Assembly (NCBI GenBank): GCA_947499955.1
Contig: CANMQI010000019.1
Location: 1 to 64,000 of the forward strand
DNA length: 64,000 nt
Source: an uncultured Granulosicoccus sp.
GTDB lineage: Bacteria; Pseudomonadota; Gammaproteobacteria; Granulosicoccales; Granulosicoccaceae
Reading direction: 5' to 3'
The position numbers were made by a program, and so were the translations under genes. The notes under the pieces were generated by a model, which did not search any database, was not told the origin of the DNA, and saw nothing but the letters and a program-made list of their open reading frames with translations. Shown here in pieces: positions 1-8,928 of the stretch (within the stretch, counting starts at the first letter, position 1; each line of letters starts with the position of its first letter).

Positions 1-77
1 TGCTGATGCTGATGCTGATGCTGATGCTGATGCTGATGCTGATGCTGATGCTGATGCTGATGCTGATGCTGATGCTG
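1..77 (+). repeat. Hexanucleotide tandem repeat (TGCTGA)n
   Basis: Twelve perfect copies of TGCTGA and a partial thirteenth run from the first base of the window, so the tract may extend further left. In the open frame that starts at position 2 it encodes alternating Ala-Asp. The unit is six bases, so copy-number changes by slippage would lengthen or shorten the protein without shifting the frame. Confidence 0.95.
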
Positions 78-376
78 GCACAGTATTTCCCACTGCAAAC
101 TGGAGCAGGGATTTCAGTGTATTTGATGAAAATACATTCAGACTCTGTGGTTACGACGGCTTCAGTGCGACAACACTGACAATCGACGACGAAAGCACCA
201 CCTTGTTGCTGAAGAGTACAGATCGCTCGATTCCCGATCGGCCGTTTCGTGGGTTCAGCCTGCAGGTCACGACCAACCAGACCACTGAGATATTACCCGG
301 CTGCCGGGTGAGATTCGAACATGTACGCGTAGACGGTATCACCCGCATCCGAGTGCGTGTCAATGGAGGTAAGTAA
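2..376 (+). CDS. C-terminal part of a protein with an Ala-Asp repeat (partial)
   Basis: The frame beginning at base 2 is open from the window edge to the TAA at 374-376 and has no start inside the window. It reads a run of about 12 Ala-Asp pairs and then roughly 100 residues of mixed, beta-rich sequence with two cysteines (in RLCGYDG and LPGCRV). An acidic linker joined to a compact C-terminal domain suggests a secreted or surface protein, but I do not recognise the family. The downstream gene starts two bases after this stop and its Shine-Dalgarno lies inside this reading frame, so the two are probably co-transcribed. Confidence 0.6.
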   Translation, partial: ADADADADADADADADADADADADAGTVFPTANWSRDFSVFDENTFRLCGYDGFSATTLTIDDESTTLLLKSTDRSIPDRPFRGFSLQVTTNQTTEILPGCRVRFEHVRVDGITRIRVRVNGGK

Positions 377-377
377 A

Positions 378-974
378 TTGAAACTGTTGAAGATACTGGC
401 ATTCATCTGCGTTGCCGGCCTGTATTCAGGTGCAGTCCATGCCTGCGATGGCTTTTCCGAATACAGCATCGCCGAGTTGAAGGAATTTCGGGTAATGCTC
501 AGCAAACCGGATGCGGACCCACTCGATCGACTCTTTGCTTTCGAACAGATGGCCTGCTCGGACAGACCGAGTATTCGAAGCTACGCATTGAAAGAGGGCT
601 TGAACACGATCACCGATCCACTGGTTCGCAACGAGATAATGCTCAAGGCCTTGATGCAGAAAAAGCGTATCGATGTAGAGCTTGGCAGCAGCAAGAACCA
701 GACGGATGACGACAAGAAATTCATCGCTGAACACGGAGGCCTTTACTCTCGGAACGTCACGTTCCAATCCGAGCCTGATGGCTGTGTCAGTCTCTATGGA
801 AAAACCTGTGACGTTGCCTATAGCCTCTTCATCATGGGCGATAAGGTCGAGTTGAATTACAGCCCCATACGGGGCCAATTCCGACTTTCCAGTAGTGGCG
901 AACTGGTCGGCACACTTCGCGCCGGACAGAATGCAAAATTCACTCAGATCCCTGCCGTCATCAAATTGTATTGA
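378..974 (+). CDS. Secreted protein of unknown function
   Basis: A 198-residue protein. I prefer the TTG start at 378 because a GGAGGT sits at 365-370 with ideal spacing; GTG 357 or ATG 363 would lie at or upstream of that site. The N-terminus is a typical Sec signal peptide (hydrophobic core ILAFICVAGLYSG, likely cleavage after AVHA), so the product is periplasmic or secreted. The mature part has four cysteines (CDGFSEYS, MACSDRP, DGCVSLYGKTCDV) that could form two disulfides, and a beta-rich C-terminal half. No family is recognised. It follows the Ala-Asp repeat gene without a gap and converges on the sugar kinase. Confidence 0.65.
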   Translation: MKLLKILAFICVAGLYSGAVHACDGFSEYSIAELKEFRVMLSKPDADPLDRLFAFEQMACSDRPSIRSYALKEGLNTITDPLVRNEIMLKALMQKKRIDVELGSSKNQTDDDKKFIAEHGGLYSRNVTFQSEPDGCVSLYGKTCDVAYSLFIMGDKVELNYSPIRGQFRLSSSGELVGTLRAGQNAKFTQIPAVIKLY

Positions 975-1019
975 TGACAGTTGTCCTGTACCTGCCAGTC
1001 GAAAATCTCCATCTGCACG

Positions 1020-2654
1020 TCATTGAGCTGACTGGCTGAGCGACCTGATCTCTCGCGCCACCGACTGCAATCGACAGAATGCATCGAACCGCGTCTGATG
1101 TAGTTCCACGATGGATTGGTCACCTGGCGTGAAAACCTGACCCGGTGACGTCATCGCTGACATCGCGGCTTGCATATCGCTGAACGAACCCGCTGCCACG
1201 GCTCCCAGAATGGCGGAGCCCAACAGCACCGGCTCTTCCGAGGATACTGACAACACCGGCTTGCCGGTGGCATCAGCAAGTATCTGACGCACCAGGTCCG
1301 ACTGCCCGGCCCCACCGCTGATGACAATACGCTTGACCTCCGCACCACTGGTTTGCTGTGTCTCCATGATCTGTCGCAGGCCGTAACCCAGACCACACAG
1401 ACCGGCGATGTAGAGAGCTACCAGACTATCGATCTCGCGGCTCATGCCGAGACCGGCAATGATGGCTCGCGCCTCCGGGTCCGCATAGGGGGCTCTGTTG
1501 CCGATGAATTCCGGAACCACATGAAGCGTTTTGGCCAGATGAACCACCGCTGACAGATCATTGCCAGACCCGTATTCCATGGCAAGGTCTGCCAACCACG
1601 CCGGCAAGGCTTTACCCGCCAGTTTCGCGGCAGCATGCGCCTCTGCCGATGCTGTATGTAATTCCAGAAGCTGGTCGATTGCCGCGCCTGCGGCCGATTG
1701 CCCGCCTTCGTTCAACCACATGCCCGGCACCATGGCAGAGTGATAAGGCCCCCAGACTCCCGGCACAAACACCGGTTGCTCTGTCGAGGTCATGGTGCAG
1801 GACGACGTGCCGAATACATACGCCAGATTTTCACTCGGCGTACCGGTCACGCCCACGGTGCCAATTCCTCCGGCATGCGCATCGATAAGACCGGCCGCCA
1901 CGGCTGTCCCTGCGACAAGGCCCAGATCATGCGCAGCAGAGTCGCTCAAGCCTGACCCCAGGGCAGTTCCTGGAGCAACCACCTCCTGTCCGATTCTGGC
2001 GAAGTCTTCATCCGCCAGTTCGGCGAGGCCAACCTGGCGAAAGTAGCTTTCATCCCACCTGTTTTCATGTGCCAGATAGGTCCACTTGCAGGTGACCGTG
2101 CAGGAAGAACGCACGGCGCTGCCTGTCGCTTTCCAGGTCAGAAAATCGGTCAGATCGAAAAAATGACGGACATCATCGAACACCGTCCGCCGATTTTCCT
2201 TGAGCCACAAGAGTTTGGGTGTCTCCATCTCGGGAGAGATGCTCCCGCCAACATAGTCCAGAACCGCATGTTTGCCATCATTGATCCGACTGGCCTGGTC
2301 GACTGCGCGATGATCCATCCAGACGATGATATTGCGCTCTGGATGTGCTGAATCCCCAACCGGCAGAGGCACGCCCTCCTCCCCCACGATGACGAGTGAA
2401 CAGGTAGCATCGAAACCGATCCCCACCACGGCCGCCGCGTCAATACGAGCTGCGGCTATCGCGCCACGCACGCAGTGTGCAACGGCTTCCCAGATCTCTT
2501 CACTGGATTGCTCGAACGTGGTGTTGCCCTCGCGATGCAACGAGATTTCGTGCTTGTCACTAGCGACAAGCTCGCCACGCAGATTGAAGACGCCGGCTCT
2601 TGCGCTGCCTGTACCGACATCAATGCCGATCAGAAAGCCCTCTTTCCTGCTCAT
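1020..2654 (-). CDS. FGGY-family carbohydrate kinase (pentulose kinase type)
   Basis: A 544-residue kinase that should phosphorylate a sugar or polyol with ATP. The N-terminal phosphate-binding motif IGIDVGTGSARAGVF is at residues 8-22, the substrate-side segment VWMDHRA follows near residue 112, and the C-terminal FGGY domain carries the adenosine-binding motif VISGGAGQSDLVRQ. Length and motif spacing match the ribulokinase-like (D-ribulokinase/FGGY) branch more than glycerol kinase or xylulokinase, which are usually about 500 residues. No sugar transporter or dehydrogenase lies beside it, so the substrate cannot be set from context. It is transcribed away from the ThrE-type gene across a 385-bp region. 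Confidence 0.88.
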   Translation of the reverse strand: MSRKEGFLIGIDVGTGSARAGVFNLRGELVASDKHEISLHREGNTTFEQSSEEIWEAVAHCVRGAIAAARIDAAAVVGIGFDATCSLVIVGEEGVPLPVGDSAHPERNIIVWMDHRAVDQASRINDGKHAVLDYVGGSISPEMETPKLLWLKENRRTVFDDVRHFFDLTDFLTWKATGSAVRSSCTVTCKWTYLAHENRWDESYFRQVGLAELADEDFARIGQEVVAPGTALGSGLSDSAAHDLGLVAGTAVAAGLIDAHAGGIGTVGVTGTPSENLAYVFGTSSCTMTSTEQPVFVPGVWGPYHSAMVPGMWLNEGGQSAAGAAIDQLLELHTASAEAHAAAKLAGKALPAWLADLAMEYGSGNDLSAVVHLAKTLHVVPEFIGNRAPYADPEARAIIAGLGMSREIDSLVALYIAGLCGLGYGLRQIMETQQTSGAEVKRIVISGGAGQSDLVRQILADATGKPVLSVSSEEPVLLGSAILGAVAAGSFSDMQAAMSAMTSPGQVFTPGDQSIVELHQTRFDAFCRLQSVAREIRSLSQSAQ

Positions 2655-3039
2655 TCCATTCTTCTCCTGTCAGGGATCCACACTCTCATGCACATCAATA
2701 CGAGGTACAAGCCGGTGAACAGAATAGCCTCGCTACACGCTACGCACAATGCAGAACGCAAAAGGGGAACAAACACACTGTTCGGTCCCCTTTTGCTTCA
2801 TGCAACGATCAGCACACTGAGCGCACAACTACCGCATGAACAGATCCACTACTGGTTGGCAATTGCCTCGTTCATGATGTCAGTGGCTTGCTGACACAGA
2901 ATAAGACAATGGTGGACTGAACCGATACGGGGGTCCCATCTCGTTCAGTCCGAAATCGCAAGAGACAAGGCAGGCTTTTGAAAGGGTCCGCACCATACCT
3001 GACGCCATGAACGTCTACAATGGCTGAAACAATCGCAGA
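2655..3039. promoter_or_regulatory. Divergent intergenic region with a long hairpin
   Basis: This 385-bp gap separates the divergent kinase and exporter genes and must hold both promoters. Its clearest element is the inverted repeat GCAAAAGGGG (2758-2767) and CCCCTTTTGC (2787-2796), arms perfect, with a 19-base loop that can add a GAAC/GTTC pairing. It lies upstream of both genes, so it is more likely an operator or leader structure than a terminator. No convincing ORF is present. Confidence 0.45.
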
Positions 3040-4284
3040 GTGCCCGTGAACGGTAACAACGAGCCTGATAGAAAGAACGACCGGGAAGCTACAGCGCGTA
3101 TTCTGCTGGCCCATCTGGGGGCGGCCATGATCGCCACGGGTCAGGCGGTGCATGAGATAGAGGCAGAGCTTGTCGAGGTCGCAGAGTCTCTGGGGTACCC
3201 GCAGATTCAAGTGGCCGCCTCCCCCACCGGCCTGATTCTCTCGCTTCGCAGTGGCGAGCCCGCAACCTACGAATCGGTGAGCGCACCGGTACGGCTTGAC
3301 CAGGCCGGTGAGGTACGCCGCATACGCCATCAGCTGGTTGAAGGTGAATTACAGGCCGACATTGCACTGGATCAACTGTCGTCTCTGCGCGCCCGGCCCA
3401 CACGCTATCCTCAGTGGCTCGTCCGTCTGGCCTGGGTCATGATGTGTCTCGGGATAGCGCTCATCCTGCAGCCCGGGTGGGCCAATGCGGCTGTGGTCGT
3501 CGCCTGTTCGGTCGTGGTCTACGGCTTGATGGCATTGGCAAAGCGCGCCAGAGTCTTGTCGAACCTGCTACCCACCGTCGCCGCGTTCGTGATTACCGCC
3601 ATCGTTTTCGGTGCCGCCGGCGCAGGCTGGATCGAAGGTCCACTGCGTACCCTGCTGCCGCCACTGGCCCCGCTGCTGCCGGGTGCACTTATCGTGACCG
3701 GCATGTCAGAACTGGCAGCCGGCCACATGCAGGCAGGCACATCCCGACTGAGCTATGGCTTCGTCCAGCTGGGCCTCTTCGCCGTCGGACTCATCGCGGC
3801 GACCACCGTACTGCATGTGCCTGTGGACATGATGAGCAATGTGCGAATCGACACCATCGGCTGGTGGGCAGCGCCAGCAGGATTGTTACTCATCGCCCTG
3901 GGCATCTGTCTGATGGAAAGTGTCGAACTCTCCCTGACCCCCTGGGTGCTACTGGTGTTGCTGGCAGCCTTCGGAGCCCAGTTGGGTGGACACCTGCTGG
4001 GCTCAGCGGCCATCGGCGGCTTCTTCGGTGCCATTGCCGCAAGCCTCGGCGCCTCTCTCGTCGAACGGATACGACCACAAACCGCCAGACTCGTACTCTT
4101 CCTGCCGGCCTTCTGGCTGCTGGTTCCCGGAAGCCTCGGACTCATTGGCGTGACTACCCTGGTGGCCGACCCCACTCACGCCATCGAAACCGGCCTTGAA
4201 GTTGCCACGGTTATTTGCACCATCGCTCTGGGACTACTGGTCGGCTCGTCTGCAGGTCTTGCCTTGAGGGGACGCCAGGGCTGA
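3040..4284 (+). CDS. ThrE-family threonine/serine exporter
   Basis: A 414-residue inner-membrane protein. Residues 20-130 form the cytosolic DUF1212/ThrE domain (GQAVHEIEAELVEVAESLGY, SPTGLILSL). About ten hydrophobic segments follow, including the ThrE_2-like second half (PLLPGALIVTGMSELAAGHM). In Corynebacterium glutamicum ThrE exports threonine and serine; here the N- and C-terminal domains are fused as in that protein. The start is taken as GTG 3040; GTG 3046 is also possible and neither has a strong ribosome site. The amino-acid substrate is inferred from the family only. Confidence 0.85.
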   Translation: MPVNGNNEPDRKNDREATARILLAHLGAAMIATGQAVHEIEAELVEVAESLGYPQIQVAASPTGLILSLRSGEPATYESVSAPVRLDQAGEVRRIRHQLVEGELQADIALDQLSSLRARPTRYPQWLVRLAWVMMCLGIALILQPGWANAAVVVACSVVVYGLMALAKRARVLSNLLPTVAAFVITAIVFGAAGAGWIEGPLRTLLPPLAPLLPGALIVTGMSELAAGHMQAGTSRLSYGFVQLGLFAVGLIAATTVLHVPVDMMSNVRIDTIGWWAAPAGLLLIALGICLMESVELSLTPWVLLVLLAAFGAQLGGHLLGSAAIGGFFGAIAASLGASLVERIRPQTARLVLFLPAFWLLVPGSLGLIGVTTLVADPTHAIETGLEVATVICTIALGLLVGSSAGLALRGRQG

Positions 4285-4391
4285 TTGAACCGCACGGAGT
4301 GGGCCCAAGTTAGCAGTATTTTAGTGCTGCTTTAGTGATTTGTCGCTCTTGCACTGAATTGGTGCGTTTTTAGTCGCTCTCAACTACATGA

Positions 4392-4407
4392 TTTAACTCA
4401 AGTTAAA
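4392..4407. promoter_or_regulatory. Palindrome TTTAACT-CA-AGTTAAA
   Basis: A perfect inverted repeat with 7-base arms and a 2-base centre, in an AT-rich stretch 56 bases upstream of the DUF6502 start. It is a plausible operator and sits close to a second, longer palindrome at 4441-4462. Confidence 0.4.
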
Positions 4408-4440
4408 AATATTTCTCAGAAAAGACTTGCTTCAAATCAA

Positions 4441-4462
4441 AAACGGGATTTAAATCCCGTTT
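4441..4462. promoter_or_regulatory. Perfect 22-bp palindrome abutting a start codon
   Basis: The half-site AAACGGGATTT is followed directly by its exact reverse complement, and the last base touches the ATG at 4463. There is no separate Shine-Dalgarno between this element and the start, so it occupies the space where a ribosome site would lie. It could be an operator, an RNA hairpin controlling translation, or both. The match is exact over all 22 bases. Confidence 0.7.
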
Positions 4463-5305
4463 ATGGATTCAAACGCTCAATCAATCTTGACCAAAGCCGT
4501 GCTCACAGTGTTGAGGCCGTTGCTTCGGGTATTGATCCGCAATGAGGTGTCGCATGCGCAGTTCTCTGAACTGGCACGCCAGGCCTATGTCGATGTCGCC
4601 TACGAGCATTTCTCGATACCGAACCGCAAGATGACGTATGCACGCGCTGCGGTACTGACCGGACTGAGTCGCAAGGAAGTGGTACGTCTGAATGCGTTAC
4701 GGAACGCCGACGTCAAACTCAAGCAATCCACACCGAACCGCGCCTTGCGTGTCATCAATGGCTGGATGCACGATGCCGAGTTTCACACAGCAGACGGCCA
4801 ACCGGCTGACCTGCCCATTCAGGGACCCACCGGCAGCTTCTCGGCACTGGTCGCGCGCTACAGCGGCGACATCACTCTGGGGGCCGTGCTTGATGAACTG
4901 GCAAGAGTGGGTATTGTCTCGCGGCTGGAAAATCATCACGTTCGACTGGAAAGCCAGGGCTATATCCCGAAAGACAACGAGCTGCAAAAAGTGCAGATAC
5001 TCGCTACCTGCGCAGCAGATCTGCTCGGCACAGCAGCACACAACCTGGAGAACGAACAGGGTGATACTCGCTTTCAACGGCAGCTCGTTTACGACAACGT
5101 ACCCCACGATGTCGCCGGCGAATTTCGCATCATTGGTGAAAAGAAAGCCATGGAGCTACTGGTGGAACTGAACCAGCTACTCGACCGCGCCATACGACAT
5201 GACGCCGCTCCCAACACTGATCGCACATCGCGTGTCGGCATGGGCATTTACTACTTTGAAAATCAAGGCAACCCCAGAGATACTGATCATGAAGACCAGG
5301 CGTAG
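4463..5305 (+). CDS. DUF6502 family protein
   Basis: A 280-residue protein without signal peptide or membrane segments. The N-terminal part (LRPLLRVLIRNEVSHAQFSE, then AYVDVAYEHF and AAVLTGLSRKEVVRL) matches the pattern I associate with DUF6502 proteins and contains a helix-turn-helix-like stretch. That N-terminal match supports the ATG at 4463, although it has no Shine-Dalgarno and directly follows a 22-bp palindrome. The last 17 bases overlap the start of the lipoprotein gene, implying translational coupling. The function is unknown; a DNA-binding or regulatory role, perhaps on its own palindrome, is an inference. Confidence 0.75.
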   Translation: MDSNAQSILTKAVLTVLRPLLRVLIRNEVSHAQFSELARQAYVDVAYEHFSIPNRKMTYARAAVLTGLSRKEVVRLNALRNADVKLKQSTPNRALRVINGWMHDAEFHTADGQPADLPIQGPTGSFSALVARYSGDITLGAVLDELARVGIVSRLENHHVRLESQGYIPKDNELQKVQILATCAADLLGTAAHNLENEQGDTRFQRQLVYDNVPHDVAGEFRIIGEKKAMELLVELNQLLDRAIRHDAAPNTDRTSRVGMGIYYFENQGNPRDTDHEDQA

Positions 5306-8279
5306 CGCTTCAAGGCGCCCGTTAACACTCACCGCCACTGCGCTGGCACTCAGCGTTTTCCTTGCCTCTTGCGGCGGCGGTGATAGTAGCGGCGGCATCA
5401 TCGGCACAGGCATGACCATTGATGGCACTGTGCCCACCAATCGCGCTTTCGCCAGCAACGATGTAATGCTCAAGGCAAAGTCAGGCGAACGCACTACCGC
5501 AAGCATCAAGCCTGATGGACGATTCAGTGCGGAGGCGGTAAGCGATAGCGGGCCTTATCTGATGCGTGTCGACCTTGGCAACGGCAACGCCTATTACAGC
5601 GTAGCGCACCTGTCAGGCGATTCGATCGTACAGAATATTCACGCCTATTCAGATGTGGCCATACGCAACTGGTTTGCCACACAAGGACTGGACATCGATG
5701 CTGCTTTCAATGACGGCGGTGCAATCGCACAGCTGCCTACAGGCTCGGAAATCAATGCGATCAATGAAAAGGTTCGGGACCAGGTCGCCGGTGCTCTCGC
5801 ATCCTACGAACTGGGTTCAACCGATTTGCAGAACGTGGTTTTCAGTGCTGACGACACCGGCGTAGATCGGTTTCTGGACCAGAACCCGATTCTCATTTCA
5901 AATGTCAATGGCAACGTCACGATCACCATTATCATCAAGGACCCCGTCACCGGCACCCAAAGCACAGTCGTCGAAGGGTTGGCGATCAATACAGACCTGA
6001 CAGCCAACGATGTCATTCCACCCAACGCCCCCACTGCCTTGCGTGTACTGCCCTCGGCCAGCAATGAAATCGTTCTGGCATGGGATTCGGCAAATGACAA
6101 TATCGGTGTCACCGCCTATGAGGTAGCCCGAGATGGCAATGTCATCGCAACTACCCCCTACCCGGTATATATCGACTCTCCATTGGAATCGGGTGTGAGT
6201 TACGAATACAACATCACGGCACTCGATGCAGCCGGCAACCGCTCGCTGCCTTCGGATAGTGGTAGCTCGGAAACCCTGAGCGCACCCGATACCATTGCAC
6301 CAACCGCGCCGACAGGCCTGCAGCTCACCACGACACCAACCAGTATCGATGTCCGTTGGGTACAGTCCGAGATCGGCGATGTCGCCAGTTTCACGGTTCT
6401 GCGAGCCATCGATACAGCCATGCTGGATACACAGGTTCGTGTGAGCTCTACCCAGCTGATTGATGCCGGCCTCAACAGTGGAACCAACTACTGTTATCAG
6501 GTTATCGCAAACGATGCCAGTGAAAATGCTTCCGACCCCAGCAGCAAGGTCTGCGCTGTAACCAATGGTGAAAACCTCACGGGTGGTGAAACCAGCACAC
6601 CACCAGTCACGAACACCGGCGGTAGCAACGCTCATCTGATGGCTGTGGATGTTTCGTCACTGAGCTGCACCACCGAGCTGGACGTGGCTTCTCTGACAGG
6701 CGAAGCCCGGATACCGGCAGGTTGCTACCTGGTCAACAGTTCCGTGCGATTGAGAGAGACCAACCTGACTGTCGACGCGGGTGTCGTTCTGAAGTTCGCG
6801 GACAGAACGGGCATCAGCGTATCGGACGACTCCTCGTTGACCGTGAACGGCACGCAGGCAAAACCTGTCGTGTTCACAGGTCAGCAAAGGACTGTTGGCT
6901 ACTGGTCTGGACTGAGTTTCGTCTACTCGAACAATGTCAAGAACACCCTGGAACATCTTGTCGTCGAGTACGCAGGTACCAATACTGACACCTCCGGTGC
7001 CGTGTTGAGCACCTCAACCAATACACTGACCGTGCGCCTGAAAATGGCCAATGTGCTGATCCGACATGCAGCCAACTACGGTTTCTACTTCAAGGAAGGA
7101 ACCTTGCTGGATCGTTTCGACAGCATCACATCAACTCAGAATGTACAGCCAGGAAAGGTAACGCCACAAGTTGCCGGCATGTTCGGCTCCGACCTGTCAT
7201 TGACGGGCAACACTTCGGAACTGCTCGACCTGTCCGACGATGGTGTCGAAAGCGCCATGACTCTTCCGAACACAGGCGTTACCTACAACGTTAATCGATT
7301 GAGCGTTGTTGCACCCTTGGAGGTTGCCGAAGGTGTGAATATGGAATTCGCAGCAGGCGGGACTCTGCGTATAGGTCAGCAAGGCTCGCTGCGAGTCTCG
7401 GGAACCACAGCCAACCCAGTACTGTTCACCGGAGCCCAGTCCACACCCGGTTATTGGAAAGGCGTCGAATTCGTTTTCAGCAACAGCATCGACAACGTCT
7501 TGCAGAATCTCACCATAGAGTACGGCGGCTCAGGTTCAGACATATCAGGGAATCTGCTGACCAACTCGACCGAAACTCTGCCTGTCACGTTGAAGCTCGA
7601 CTCGGTGACACTGAGAAACTCCATCAGTAATGGTTTCCATTTTCGCGAAGGAACAAGACTCACCGGGTTCGACAATATCGTCAGCACCCAGAATGGCGAG
7701 TCCGGCTTCGCCATCCCGGCCCAGATTGCCAGCTTTGGTTCTGGAAATGATTTCTCTGGCAATACGTTTGACCGAGTCACCCTGGATGATGGAAGCATCG
7801 AACAGGCACAGAGCTGGCCACTGTTGAATGTTCCCGTCAGGTTCAACCGTCTGGAGCTAGACAGTGTATTGACCTTGCCAGCCGGGCAGGAGTTCATCGC
7901 CGCCGCAGGCGCACAGATATATGTCAACAGGGAGGCTGGAGCTCTGACAGCCATCGGTTCAGCAGCATCACCGATCATCTTCCGAGGTGAGCAACAAACG
8001 CCGGGATACTGGAAAGGCCTCTACTATGTATTTTCCAACAACCCACTCAATGTACTGGATCACGTGCAAATCAGTGATGCTGGTAGCGGCACCCCTGCGA
8101 GTAGCGGCAATATTCGAATGAATTGCCCTGGCGGGCTACCAGGAACGTTGACCATATCCAATACATTCATCAGCAACAGTGCCAGTTGGGGCCTGCTGGC
8201 AAGTGACGATGGCTGCACCGTCAACGTAGGCAGTAACGTCACTTACAGTAATAATGCGCAAGGCAATATCAGCAATTAG
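5289..8279 (+). CDS. Large lipoprotein with FN3 domains and three beta-helix repeats
   Basis: A 996-residue protein. I take ATG 5289 because it gives a standard lipoprotein signal (basic MKTRRSASRRP, hydrophobic core, lipobox LASC and a glycine run); the frame is open further upstream inside the DUF6502 gene. Two fibronectin type III-like domains follow (PPNAPTALRVLPSASNEIVL and APTAPTGLQLTTTPTSIDV, about residues 240-430). The second half holds three related units of about 170 residues, each with a core like PVLFTGAQSTPGYWKGVEF followed by a VFSNN..N.L..L.IEYAG segment, typical of a parallel beta-helix. The protein should be outer-membrane anchored and may bind carbohydrate or surfaces. Translation is coupled to DUF6502. 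Confidence 0.8.
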   Translation: MKTRRSASRRPLTLTATALALSVFLASCGGGDSSGGIIGTGMTIDGTVPTNRAFASNDVMLKAKSGERTTASIKPDGRFSAEAVSDSGPYLMRVDLGNGNAYYSVAHLSGDSIVQNIHAYSDVAIRNWFATQGLDIDAAFNDGGAIAQLPTGSEINAINEKVRDQVAGALASYELGSTDLQNVVFSADDTGVDRFLDQNPILISNVNGNVTITIIIKDPVTGTQSTVVEGLAINTDLTANDVIPPNAPTALRVLPSASNEIVLAWDSANDNIGVTAYEVARDGNVIATTPYPVYIDSPLESGVSYEYNITALDAAGNRSLPSDSGSSETLSAPDTIAPTAPTGLQLTTTPTSIDVRWVQSEIGDVASFTVLRAIDTAMLDTQVRVSSTQLIDAGLNSGTNYCYQVIANDASENASDPSSKVCAVTNGENLTGGETSTPPVTNTGGSNAHLMAVDVSSLSCTTELDVASLTGEARIPAGCYLVNSSVRLRETNLTVDAGVVLKFADRTGISVSDDSSLTVNGTQAKPVVFTGQQRTVGYWSGLSFVYSNNVKNTLEHLVVEYAGTNTDTSGAVLSTSTNTLTVRLKMANVLIRHAANYGFYFKEGTLLDRFDSITSTQNVQPGKVTPQVAGMFGSDLSLTGNTSELLDLSDDGVESAMTLPNTGVTYNVNRLSVVAPLEVAEGVNMEFAAGGTLRIGQQGSLRVSGTTANPVLFTGAQSTPGYWKGVEFVFSNSIDNVLQNLTIEYGGSGSDISGNLLTNSTETLPVTLKLDSVTLRNSISNGFHFREGTRLTGFDNIVSTQNGESGFAIPAQIASFGSGNDFSGNTFDRVTLDDGSIEQAQSWPLLNVPVRFNRLELDSVLTLPAGQEFIAAAGAQIYVNREAGALTAIGSAASPIIFRGEQQTPGYWKGLYYVFSNNPLNVLDHVQISDAGSGTPASSGNIRMNCPGGLPGTLTISNTFISNSASWGLLASDDGCTVNVGSNVTYSNNAQGNISN

Positions 8280-8305
8280 AAATAACGTTGTAATCTGAAA
8301 ACAAG

Positions 8306-8333
8306 CGAGCCGACCCTGGAGTCGGCTCGTTTT
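8306..8333 (+). terminator. Rho-independent terminator
   Basis: A perfect 9-bp stem, CGAGCCGAC and GTCGGCTCG, with a 6-base loop is followed by TTTT, 27 bases after the lipoprotein stop codon. Confidence 0.85.
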
Positions 8334-8480
8334 CGTCAGATCAAGTGCAACGGGGACTGGAACGTTATTGACACGGTAGGTGCAGGTCAACCCAGCAGCA
8401 AGCAGGCTGCAGGTGACGGTGCAGCGATTGCCAGCGCACGAAATGCTTCTACAAGGGCGTCCCCGTCAAACACGAAAGCC

Positions 8481-8825
8481 TCAGTCGTAGGCAGCAGTCA
8501 CGATGATCTCGACCTTGAGGATCTCTCTTGCAAGCTTCACTTCACCACAGGCTCTGGCAGGTGCATGTCCGGTCGGCACCCAGGCATTCCAGATTTCGTT
8601 GAATTCTGCAAAGTACGCCATATCCGAAAGCCAGACGGTTGCTCGAAGCATCTGTTCTCTGGATGAACCAGCCTCCTTGAGCAAGCTATCGACACGCCCA
8701 AGGCAGTCATGCGCCTGTTCAGCAAGGGTGTCGCCTGCACCAACCTGTCCCGTCAGATAGACAACACCATTGTGCTTGACGATCTTGCTGCTGCGCTCAT
8801 CGGTCTTCTGTCGTTCGATAGCCAT
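8481..8825 (-). CDS. RidA/YjgF family protein
   Basis: A 114-residue protein of the small trimeric RidA fold, which typically deaminates reactive enamine/imine intermediates. Recognisable parts are GVVYLTGQVG, the segment SREQMLRATVWLSDM, and the C-terminal ARACGEVKLAREILKVEIIV, where the conserved Arg and the final glutamate lie as in RidA-like enzymes. I chose the ATG at 8825 because it gives the usual family length; the open frame continues further upstream without other support. It belongs to the RidA superfamily, but its subfamily (Rid2-7 versus true RidA) cannot be fixed by eye. Confidence 0.8.
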   Translation of the reverse strand: MAIERQKTDERSSKIVKHNGVVYLTGQVGAGDTLAEQAHDCLGRVDSLLKEAGSSREQMLRATVWLSDMAYFAEFNEIWNAWVPTGHAPARACGEVKLAREILKVEIIVTAAYD

Positions 8826-8928
8826 GGGTAATCGATTCTCGTTGTGGTGGGTGGTCGCCGAGTCTACCGCAGCTCGCCTTCCTGGACACCACATGGGGTG
8901 GAGAACCCCTCCACCCCCACAAGCTTGA

